Positions 56,946 through 64,000 of a stretch of DNA of 64,000 nt are shown here, one piece after another (the stretch's first letter is position 1; each line of letters begins with the position of its first letter). Under the pieces are notes generated by a model that was not told where the DNA came from, did not search any database, and saw only the letters and a list, made by a program, of their open reading frames with translations. Origin of the DNA: Neisseria zalophi. Its GTDB lineage: Bacteria; Pseudomonadota; Gammaproteobacteria; Burkholderiales; Neisseriaceae. Made by a program: the position numbers and the translations under genes. Where the stretch lies: NCBI RefSeq assembly GCF_008807015.1, contig NZ_CP031700.1, positions 1,665,014 through 1,729,013 of the forward strand, in the 5' to 3' direction.

Positions 56946-58817
56946 TTAACCTTGTGCCAAAGCTTCGCCAACAGCACGATGTGCTTGGTCAATAGCACCG
57001 TGAACATAAGGCATCCAACCGGAATCGGATCCGGCCATGAAAATATTACCTACAGGCTTTTGCATGGCTCCTGTTGCCTTTTCCGTGCTTTGTTCCGAAT
57101 CCCACAAACCGGTTTGCTCATAGCTATAGCCATGTGCCCAACGGTTTAAGGTTACTGAAACCAATACATCATCCAAGTTTTCTCCGGCTACCTGATAGAT
57201 ACTGCGAAGCTGATCAAGCATTTGTTGTTTCAGATTATCAAAATTTTGCTGATAAAGTGCCCGACGGCCTTTTTTATACATTTCACGGGCGGTTTTTCCG
57301 GAAAAATCAGTGGCAATATGCACCATGTGGATAATCATCGGTTCGTCTGCAGTTTGTGGGAACTGATATCCGCCCATGCTGACAGGATCATCCAATTTAA
57401 CCAAGCAATAGGCTGCATTAGGCGCATACAACGAATGCACGCCGAGTTTTTGGAATGCCTGCGAGTTTTTCACTGCCGCTTTGCCATATACCATCGGTAT
57501 TTTCACATTGGTTTTAGCAGCATTTTTCTGAGCTTCGGGCATTTGCGGAATCACACGTGCCGCCAAGGCACTATGCCCTGCAAAAATAGCCTGTTTGGCC
57601 TGCACCTGTTTAAGATTAGCGCCATCGCGAGGCAGATAAGCAACGGCCACACCCTCATTATTATTTTCAAGTAATAAAGCCGTGCTGTTTAAACGGATAT
57701 GTATCTTATTTTCCGGCACATCCAATTTACTGTAATCGAACTTGGCCAACACAATATCTTCCATCGTATCGCCTGCTGCAACGGCAGGAATCATTCTGCG
57801 CACCAACATACGCGCAATAGAGGCATTACCGTCAGGGAAATGATAGATATAGGGTTCTTCTTCGTATTCTTCCGTTTCCAAACCCAAATTCTGTACACCG
57901 GGATAACCGTCGTCTAAAGCCTCTTGTACGGAAATGGCATTAATCGCATGACCCCAATATTCCGAACTGATATTTTTAAGATATTTCAACGCACCTTCAG
58001 GCAATTTGACATAGTTTTTTAAGAAATCATAATAACTGGTGTTTTCGGCAAATTCCTTACGCCCGCTTTTGGTTTTGCCTTTAAGATAATCGGCCGGTTC
58101 GGCATAAAGCTTCATTAATGCCTGTTTATCTTCATCTGGTAACGGGAATTTTTCAATCACAGCAAGCGAATCTTCTTCATCTACCATGGGGATGCCACTC
58201 ACCACAGCATCCTTGCCGAATGCCGCCTGATTAAAGAAAACCCCTTCTTTCAATTTACGGGTTTGTTCATATAAATCTTGATGAAAATATTGTTCGAATT
58301 TGGTGTAATCAATGCCCAAATCTTCCAGCAATGCCAAAGATTCTTCCGAATATTCGGATTTGGGCGAGTCAATCGATTCGCTGCCTGCATAAGAAATCAA
58401 TAAACGACCGTCTACCGTAAATTCATTACGCTGTGCATGACCGCCGAAATCTTCGTGATTATCCAACAATAAAATTTTGGCATCAGGGCGTTGCTTTTGA
58501 TAAAGATAAGCAGCTGTCAGCCCGCTCAAACCGGCACCTACTACCACTAAGTCATACTGTTCCTCCGCCTTACCGGGTAATTGATAGTTTTCTCCTTGTA
58601 AGGCAACACTATGAGCAGCAGTTTGTACGCCATCGGTATCACCACGTAAACCGAGCAGAGCAGGTGGATAATAATCGGCATTAACTGCTGCTGTGCCCGA
58701 ACCCGCACTATTGGGCGAAAAAAGACGATAAACCGAATCACAACTGCTTAACATTAATGTACCGGCAACGGCTGTCGTACCTTTAAGGAAGGTACGGCGT
58801 GAGAAAAGACGTTTCAT
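56946..58817 (-). CDS. Tat-exported lipoprotein FAD-dependent oxidoreductase, spermidine dehydrogenase-like
   Basis: The 623-residue protein starts with a perfect twin-arginine motif (SRRTFLKG), a hydrophobic stretch and a lipobox (LMLSSC), so it should be folded with FAD in the cytoplasm, exported by Tat and lipidated. The dinucleotide-binding motif VVVGAGLSGLTAAYLY is near residue 90, followed by LLLDNHEDFGGHAQRNEF. The C-terminal FAD segment contains GNIFMAGSDSGWMPYVHGAI. The pattern resembles periplasmic spermidine dehydrogenase (SpdH) of Pseudomonas, but the substrate is not certain. Monocistronic. Confidence 0.8.
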   Translation of the reverse strand: MKRLFSRRTFLKGTTAVAGTLMLSSCDSVYRLFSPNSAGSGTAAVNADYYPPALLGLRGDTDGVQTAAHSVALQGENYQLPGKAEEQYDLVVVGAGLSGLTAAYLYQKQRPDAKILLLDNHEDFGGHAQRNEFTVDGRLLISYAGSESIDSPKSEYSEESLALLEDLGIDYTKFEQYFHQDLYEQTRKLKEGVFFNQAAFGKDAVVSGIPMVDEEDSLAVIEKFPLPDEDKQALMKLYAEPADYLKGKTKSGRKEFAENTSYYDFLKNYVKLPEGALKYLKNISSEYWGHAINAISVQEALDDGYPGVQNLGLETEEYEEEPYIYHFPDGNASIARMLVRRMIPAVAAGDTMEDIVLAKFDYSKLDVPENKIHIRLNSTALLLENNNEGVAVAYLPRDGANLKQVQAKQAIFAGHSALAARVIPQMPEAQKNAAKTNVKIPMVYGKAAVKNSQAFQKLGVHSLYAPNAAYCLVKLDDPVSMGGYQFPQTADEPMIIHMVHIATDFSGKTAREMYKKGRRALYQQNFDNLKQQMLDQLRSIYQVAGENLDDVLVSVTLNRWAHGYSYEQTGLWDSEQSTEKATGAMQKPVGNIFMAGSDSGWMPYVHGAIDQAHRAVGEALAQG

Positions 58818-59167
58818 ATTATGTTCCTAATTTTATTTTATTACACAAGTAATACTGTTCAATGACTCGATATCCAAAAATTATTGCTTAAATAAATACA
58901 TTGAATACCTTTCCAAACAGTATATTTTATCAAATAACAATCAAAATAATAAATAAGAAAATTATATTTAAATAAAAATATTTATTATCAAAGCAATCAA
59001 ATACCATGCAATTATTTTTCATTGTTTGATTACATTCTTCTGAAAAAAATAATAAAAAGTCGAATCCTAATTTTATTAGAATCCGACCTTTTTATGATTT
59101 GCTAATGTAATCTATTGGCTAGAGTATACCCGATTTCAGACGGCCTCTATCATCATATTTTCATCCA
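58818..59167. other. intergenic region between zipA and the Tat flavoprotein gene
   Basis: 350 bases, very AT-rich. It holds a single uptake sequence (about 59135-59148) and the zipA terminator hairpin. The remaining AT tract presumably carries the flavoprotein promoter, which I could not pin down. Confidence 0.45.
59054..59094 (-). terminator. zipA terminator
   Basis: On the minus-strand RNA, AAAAAGGTCGGATTCTAA pairs with TTAGGATTCGACTTTTT using two G-U pairs, and a T run follows. Confidence 0.75.
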
Positions 59168-60439
59168 TTATGAAAATAAACGTTTGGCCAGCTCGCCTGC
59201 CGGTTCGATACCGACTTTCTTCATTTCCTCCTGACGCGCCAATACATAGCTGCGTACGTCTTTCAACCATTGGGTAGAAAGTTCTTCCAATTTATCGTTG
59301 ACCAAATCCAAGCCCAAGGTGCTGGAAAGTTTAACGGCCAAATCCATAAAGCGGTCAAACTGTTTCCCACCTGCCGGCACATGGGTAATGTCAAACAACA
59401 TGCTAAAACCACGATAGGCTTGGCTGGAAAGCAGGCTGGATGTAAACGGGGAATTATCAAGTGTTACGATGCTGAATAAGGTTTCGCCTTTTTCATCCGA
59501 CAAATGGAATGCTCCGTCGACACCCAATTCAAAACCTAAGTTTTCAACGGCCGAACGCAATTCCAATCCGCTGACGGTACCGCGTGAAACCAAATGCATG
59601 GCAATGGTTTGATCGACACGGGCACAAAGCTCGTCGAGCGGGCGGGCAACATTCAGGAAGGTTTCAATATCGGTCAGCATCAGGCCGCCATCCATTTTTT
59701 CGGCAAAACGGTTGATTTGTTCACCGAATTGCTCAAGCTCCTGAACCGTAGCCAAGCCGCTTCTGCTAATGGCCTGAAGGCCGATAATAAAGCCTTGATA
59801 ATAAACACTCGGAATCGGCTCCGCAATTTGAAAACGGTCGTCCATCGTGCAGCCGGCAATTTGAAAACGGTGGCGGCTGGAAAGGCGTGGAATAGAATGC
59901 AATTCTTGCGGCTCGCTTAATGAGATATAAGCCATATAGTCGAAACGGTGGTCGAACCACGGTAATTCGAGTTTGGTCAGATCTTTTAAATCCAGCAACA
60001 GTTTGCGTTTGCCGTAAAGCTTGGTTTGTGAAAATACCGGCGCATCCATCCGTTTGAAGTTATATTCTGTATCAATCTCTTTGATTTCAGGCTCGATAAC
60101 GGTTTCGGTAAAATCATCTTCCATTTCGATTTCGACATCGGGCTTGGCCGCCGCAACTTCGGAAACCTTAGCGGCAAACAAATCGTTTTTGCCTTGAAAT
60201 GCCACATCCTCGGAAATATCTTTTTGACGCAGCGGCCGTATCGGGCTGCCACTCTGATCTGATGTTTGGCCGTCACGTACAAAATCGGTTTTGCTGTTTA
60301 ACAGCGCATCTTTATCGGCATGACCGAATTGGGCACGCACTTGCTGGCGGTATTTGTTTTCTTGGTACATGTTGTAAACGATAATGCCAAGAATAATGGC
60401 AAGACCCAAAACAACAATAATCAGTATTGTTTCACTCAT
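59168..60439 (-). CDS. zipA: cell division protein ZipA
   Basis: Membrane anchor of the FtsZ ring. The 423-residue protein has an N-terminal membrane helix (ILIIVVLGLAIILGIIVYNM) and an acidic, low-conservation linker (about 30-150). A C-terminal ZipA FtsZ-binding domain follows (about 285-410, LMLTDIETFLNVARPLDELC; SMLFDITHVPAGGKQFDRFM). The long middle section before the FtsZ-binding domain is typical of Neisseria ZipA. ATG at 60439. Confidence 0.93.
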   Translation of the reverse strand: MSETILIIVVLGLAIILGIIVYNMYQENKYRQQVRAQFGHADKDALLNSKTDFVRDGQTSDQSGSPIRPLRQKDISEDVAFQGKNDLFAAKVSEVAAAKPDVEIEMEDDFTETVIEPEIKEIDTEYNFKRMDAPVFSQTKLYGKRKLLLDLKDLTKLELPWFDHRFDYMAYISLSEPQELHSIPRLSSRHRFQIAGCTMDDRFQIAEPIPSVYYQGFIIGLQAISRSGLATVQELEQFGEQINRFAEKMDGGLMLTDIETFLNVARPLDELCARVDQTIAMHLVSRGTVSGLELRSAVENLGFELGVDGAFHLSDEKGETLFSIVTLDNSPFTSSLLSSQAYRGFSMLFDITHVPAGGKQFDRFMDLAVKLSSTLGLDLVNDKLEELSTQWLKDVRSYVLARQEEMKKVGIEPAGELAKRLFS

Positions 60440-60554
60440 AATAATTTATGAATCCGTATTAAGTTAGTCGGACGGTGTATTCTCTTTGGATTATAACGAA
60501 ATTTCGCCGGTTATGGCAGACTTGCTGCCATTTGAACCATGATTTTTTTAATCT

Positions 60555-61109
60555 TTAACAGCGCACCACTTTAATACCATATGCATATACACGCTGCCAA
60601 TCAAAAAAATGACCCGGATCGCTTTTCCTACCCGGTGCAATATCTTGATGACCGGTAACAGCCTCAATCGGATAATGACGAGCAATTTCTTCCAGCAAAG
60701 TTGTTAAGCTTTGATATTGCGCATCGGTAAAAGGTTCGAAATCACAGCCTTCCATTTCAATACCAATCGAATAAAGATTGCATTTTTCGCGACCGCGAAA
60801 CGACGAAACACCAGCATGGTAGGCCATATCGTCACATGAAACGAATTGGACTATTCTGCCGTTTCTATCGATAAAAAAATGGCTGGATACGCGCAATTCG
60901 TGAATCACGCCGAAAAAAGGGTGTGCTTCGGGATTAATGCGATTGGTAAACAATTTTTCTACCGCACCATTACCATATTCAAAAGGCGGCAAAGAAATAT
61001 TGTGTATCACCACCAATGAAACCCGTTCGTTTTCCGGACGGGCTTCGAAATTAGGCGAATCCACCCGTTGCGCAGGCGACCACCAGCCCTGTTGCCATTT
61101 TTTTTCCAT
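60555..61109 (-). CDS. ampD: 1,6-anhydro-N-acetylmuramyl-L-alanine amidase
   Basis: Cytoplasmic zinc amidase for peptidoglycan recycling that releases the stem peptide from anhydro-muropeptides. The 184-residue protein has zinc ligands in VVIHNISLPP (His) and GHQDIAPGRKSDPGHFFDW (His and Asp, with the catalytic Lys in GRKSDP), plus SSHFFIDRNGRIVQFV. ATG at 61109. Upstream of zipA on the same strand, separated by 115 bases. Confidence 0.96.
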   Translation of the reverse strand: MEKKWQQGWWSPAQRVDSPNFEARPENERVSLVVIHNISLPPFEYGNGAVEKLFTNRINPEAHPFFGVIHELRVSSHFFIDRNGRIVQFVSCDDMAYHAGVSSFRGREKCNLYSIGIEMEGCDFEPFTDAQYQSLTTLLEEIARHYPIEAVTGHQDIAPGRKSDPGHFFDWQRVYAYGIKVVRC

Positions 61110-61344
61110 AAGCTTTTCTTTATATTACGTTTCAGACGGCCTCATAATGAGATTATGCTTTATAATGCGCCGTCTGCCTGATAGTATCGGGCAATCATGA
61201 CTGCTTATTCCATCAAAAAACCTTTTATCAGGAAATAAGCCGTAAATGCGGTTATCAGGTAATAATTTAACTGTATTGCCACCGTCGGCAGCCGTTTTCC
61301 CGGCTGTACCGGCCGATTAAAATTGTAATAGAACGAATCCTACC

Positions 61345-62340
61345 ATGTTGAAAAAATTGTTTAAATGGCTTGCCGGTCTCTTTATCGTACTGATTGCCGT
61401 TTTGGCGGTTTTATTGTTTCTCCCCAAAGACAACGATAAATCTTTCCGCCTTAGAGTAGAAAAAAATCAAGGTATGTCTTCCGTCAGCCGTACTTTGGAT
61501 GAAAACGACGTAATATACAGCCGCCATGCCCTAATGGCTACAGCGTATCTTTTCGGTGTACATAACCGCCTGCATACAGGCTCATACCGCCTGCCGAAGA
61601 AGGTTTCCTCATGGCAGATTCTGCAACGACTACGCAGCGGCCGCCCCGACTCGGTAACCGTCCGTATTGTGGAAGGTATGCGTTTTGCCCAAATGCGTAA
61701 TATCATTAACCAAACCGATGATATCAAGCACGAAACCAAAGGCTGGAGTGATGAAAAACTGCTGCAAACCATCGACCCCGATGCCGTAAGCACCAATCCC
61801 GAGGGTTTGTTTTTCCCCGACAGTTATGATATCGATGCCGACAGCAGCGATTTACAAATCTACCGCACTGCCTACCGTACCATGCAAAAAAATTTACAAG
61901 CGGCATGGGATGAAAGACAAAGCGGGCTACCATATAAAAATCCGTATGAACTGCTGATTATGGCCAGCCTGATTGAAAAAGAAACCGCTCATGAAGATGA
62001 CCGCCGTCATGTATCGTCTGTTTTTGTCAACCGCCTCGCCATCGGTATGCGCCTGCAAACAGACCCGACCATTATCTACGGCATGGGAGACAAATATAAA
62101 GGCCGTATCCGCCGCTCAGACTTACGCCGCGACACACCCTACAACACCTACACCCGCAGCGGCCTAACCCCTACCCCGATTGCACTACCGGGCAAGGCCG
62201 CCTTAGAAGCTGCCGCCCACCCTTCAGCTGAAAAATATTTATATTTTGTTTCCAAAATGGATGGTACCGGATTGAGCCAATTCAGCCATACTTTGGAAGA
62301 ACACAATGCCGCCGTGCGAAAATATATTTTAAAAAAATAA
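61345..62340 (+). CDS. mltG: endolytic murein transglycosylase
   Basis: Inner-membrane YceG-like enzyme that cuts nascent glycan strands and sets chain length. The 331-residue protein has an N-terminal membrane helix (WLAGLFIVLIAVLAVLLFL), a LysM-like subdomain (about 40-110) and the catalytic Glu in MASLIEKETAHEDDRRHVSS (about residue 213), followed by RLQTDPTIIYG and NTYTRSGLTPTPIALPG. ATG at 61345. Confidence 0.96.
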   Translation: MLKKLFKWLAGLFIVLIAVLAVLLFLPKDNDKSFRLRVEKNQGMSSVSRTLDENDVIYSRHALMATAYLFGVHNRLHTGSYRLPKKVSSWQILQRLRSGRPDSVTVRIVEGMRFAQMRNIINQTDDIKHETKGWSDEKLLQTIDPDAVSTNPEGLFFPDSYDIDADSSDLQIYRTAYRTMQKNLQAAWDERQSGLPYKNPYELLIMASLIEKETAHEDDRRHVSSVFVNRLAIGMRLQTDPTIIYGMGDKYKGRIRRSDLRRDTPYNTYTRSGLTPTPIALPGKAALEAAAHPSAEKYLYFVSKMDGTGLSQFSHTLEEHNAAVRKYILKK

Positions 62341-62354
62341 CCCTATCTATATAT

Positions 62355-62390
62355 AAAAAGCCGTCTGAAATCTTTTTCAGACGGCTTTTT
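62355..62390. terminator. bidirectional paired uptake-sequence terminator
   Basis: AAAAAGCCGTCTGAAA and its perfect 16-base inverse, T/A runs on both sides, between convergent mltG and tkt. Confidence 0.9.
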
Positions 62391-62412
62391 TCTCAATACA
62401 AGATTTATATAA

Positions 62413-64000
62413 TCACTCGGCGTTATTTTCCAATACAACTTTCACAGTATCTACAACGTTTTCAACCGTAAAACCAAATTCTTTAAACAATAACTCAGCG
62501 GGTGCAGATTCACCAAAACGGTCAAGACCGACAACGGCACCGTTCAAGCCGGTATATTTATACCAGCCGTCTGAAACACCAGCTTCAACAGCAATACGCG
62601 GTAAATTTTTCGGTAAAACACTTTCACGGTAAGCCGCATCTTGTTTATCGAACACATTGGTTGACGGCATGGAAACCACGTTTACGAAAACATCTTGTTC
62701 CGCCAATACTGTTTGTGCATTCAATGCCAACTCCACTTCCGAACCGGTGGCAATAATCACCGCCTGAGCATCGCCTTCGGTTGCTTTGCTCACCACATAA
62801 CCGCCGCGCTTGATATCGGCCAACTGCGCCTCGTCGCGTTGGATAAACGGCAGGCTTTGGCGGCTGAAAATCAGGCAGCTCGGATGATCAACTGCTTTCA
62901 CCGCTTCAGCCCAAGCAACCAACGATTCAACCGTGTCACAAGGACGCCATACGGCCATATTCGGAATCAGGCGCAAGGTAGCGGTTTGTTCTACCGGTTG
63001 GTGGGTCGGGCCGTCTTCACCCAAACCAATGGAATCATGGGTGAACACAAAAATCGGATTGATTTTCATCAGTGCCGACATACGCAAGGCATTGCGGGCA
63101 TATTCGCTAAACATCAAGAACGTTGCGCCAAACGGTTTCAAACCACCATGCAAAGCCATGCCGTTCATCATCGCGGCCATACCGAATTCACGCACGCCGT
63201 AATGGATATAATTGCCACCTTTATCACGGCTTACCGATACGCTGTCAGACCAATCGGTTAGGTTGGACGGGGTTAAATCGGCAGAACCGCCGACAAACTC
63301 AGGCAATACTTTCGCCAAAATCTCAATGCTGTTTTGACTGGCTTTACGGGTCGCAATCTTTTCTGCTTTGGCATTCACCTCTTTCAAGGCCGTCTGAACA
63401 TATTCATCGAAATCTTCCGGCAATGCTTTGTTCATGCGGCGGACGAATTCGGCGGCTTCTTGCGGGAATTTGGCTTTATATTCGGCAAACAGCTTATTCC
63501 ATTCGTTTTCCAACTTGGCACCTTTTTCTTTGGCATTCCAAGCATCATATACTTCCTGCGGCACTTCAAACGGGGCGTAATTCCAACCCAAGTGCTTACG
63601 GGTCGCTTCCAACTCTTCGGCACCTAAAGGCGCACCATGTGTTTTGTGACTACCCTCTTTATTGGCGGAACCTTTGCCGATTAAGGTTTTACAGCAAATA
63701 ATAGACGGCTTGCCTGTTTCGGCACGCGCCGCTTCAATCGCTGCTTTCAAAGTGGCTGTATCATGACCGTTGACATCCGGCACCACATGCCAGCCGTAGC
63801 TTTCAAACCGCTGCGGGATATTTTCGGTAAACCAGCCGTCTACTTTGCCGTCGATAGAAATATTATTATCGTCATACAAAAGAATCAGTTTACCCAATCC
63901 CAGCGTGCCGGCCAGTGAACAGGCTTCGTGAGAAACCCCTTCCATCAGGCAGCCGTCGCCTAAGAATACATAAGTATAGTGATCGACAATATTCAAGCCG
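62413..64000 (-). CDS. tkt: transketolase, N-terminus beyond the window
   Basis: Thiamine diphosphate enzyme of the pentose phosphate pathway that transfers two-carbon units. At least 527 residues are visible. The TPP-binding motif [20 protein letters not shown] followed by [10 protein letters not shown] lies at the start of the visible part, and [12 protein letters not shown] and the C-terminal [13 protein letters not shown] are also present. Against the usual 660 residues, roughly 130 N-terminal residues lie outside. An internal ATG at 63996 is not the true start. Confidence 0.96.
   Translation of the reverse strand, partial: GLNIVDHYTYVFLGDGCLMEGVSHEACSLAGTLGLGKLILLYDDNNISIDGKVDGWFTENIPQRFESYGWHVVPDVNGHDTATLKAAIEAARAETGKPSIICCKTLIGKGSANKEGSHKTHGAPLGAEELEATRKHLGWNYAPFEVPQEVYDAWNAKEKGAKLENEWNKLFAEYKAKFPQEAAEFVRRMNKALPEDFDEYVQTALKEVNAKAEKIATRKASQNSIEILAKVLPEFVGGSADLTPSNLTDWSDSVSVSRDKGGNYIHYGVREFGMAAMMNGMALHGGLKPFGATFLMFSEYARNALRMSALMKINPIFVFTHDSIGLGEDGPTHQPVEQTATLRLIPNMAVWRPCDTVESLVAWAEAVKAVDHPSCLIFSRQSLPFIQRDEAQLADIKRGGYVVSKATEGDAQAVIIATGSEVELALNAQTVLAEQDVFVNVVSMPSTNVFDKQDAAYRESVLPKNLPRIAVEAGVSDGWYKYTGLNGAVVGLDRFGESAPAELLFKEFGFTVENVVDTVKVVLENNAE

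Noticed and set aside
1..64000. Prophage, defence island, toxin-antitoxin pair or restriction-modification genes
   Set aside because: Every well-supported ORF has a housekeeping or transport/metabolic assignment; the only mobile element is the single IS.

Overview
The window is chromosomal DNA from a member of the Neisseriaceae, most likely a Neisseria species. The main evidence is the DNA uptake sequence GCCGTCTGAA, which recurs dozens of times, singly and as inverted pairs between genes. It is nearly always preceded by AG (AGGCCGTCTGAA), the dialect associated with commensal and animal-associated Neisseria, rather than the AT prefix of meningococci and gonococci. Gene content and order also fit Neisseria: rpsF-priB-rpsR-rplI, a znu/mnt metal ABC operon, accD beside trpA, a Slam family protein, and a MutL with a nuclease motif.

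Layout. 1-7.5 kb (minus strand): cardiolipin synthase (3' end outside), ilvE, hemE and the hemD-hemX-hemY operon. 8-11.8 kb: a giant FAD/Fe-S oxidoreductase preceded by a candidate tandem operator. 11.9-18 kb: trmA, then a divergent molybdenum block with cofactor genes moaD-moaE-mobA-moeA on minus and the transporter modABC on plus. 18-28 kb: Slam-family protein, miaA, mfd, lolA, a DUF455 ferritin-like protein, a cation efflux protein and accA. 28-33.6 kb: hslR, an rRNA m5C methyltransferase, yqgE-ruvX, an HpnC-like squalene/phytoene synthase, the SRP RNA gene (ffs) with a clear promoter and terminator, and a methyltransferase. 33.8-43.8 kb: a transsulfuration enzyme, folE2, accD, trpA, fxsA, nlpD, the ribosomal protein/priB operon, mutL and a DUF2288 protein. 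44-47 kb: the zinc/manganese ABC operon, preceded by an overlapping 35-residue hydrophobic ORF. 46.95-48.2 kb: a complete IS3-family (IS150-type) insertion sequence. 48.2-64 kb: nitroreductase with divergent LysR regulator, purC, ppk1, a DASS anion symporter, an aromatic aminotransferase, a Tat-exported lipoprotein flavoenzyme, zipA, ampD, mltG and transketolase (5' end outside).

Most of the window is housekeeping metabolism and I saw no prophage, CRISPR array, toxin-antitoxin pair or defence island. The parts that deserve a second look are: the IS that landed inside the loop of a paired-uptake-sequence terminator, where excision in silico restores a perfect palindrome; the small membrane ORF coupled to znuC; the paired ATTGTT-ACAA motifs overlapping a promoter upstream of the large oxidoreductase; a perfect uptake-sequence inverted repeat inside the DUF455 gene; and a terminator whose two uptake-sequence arms carry the same compensated substitution.

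The uptake-sequence pairs act as the standard intergenic terminator here. I list each pair with its coordinates and say which gene it probably ends.
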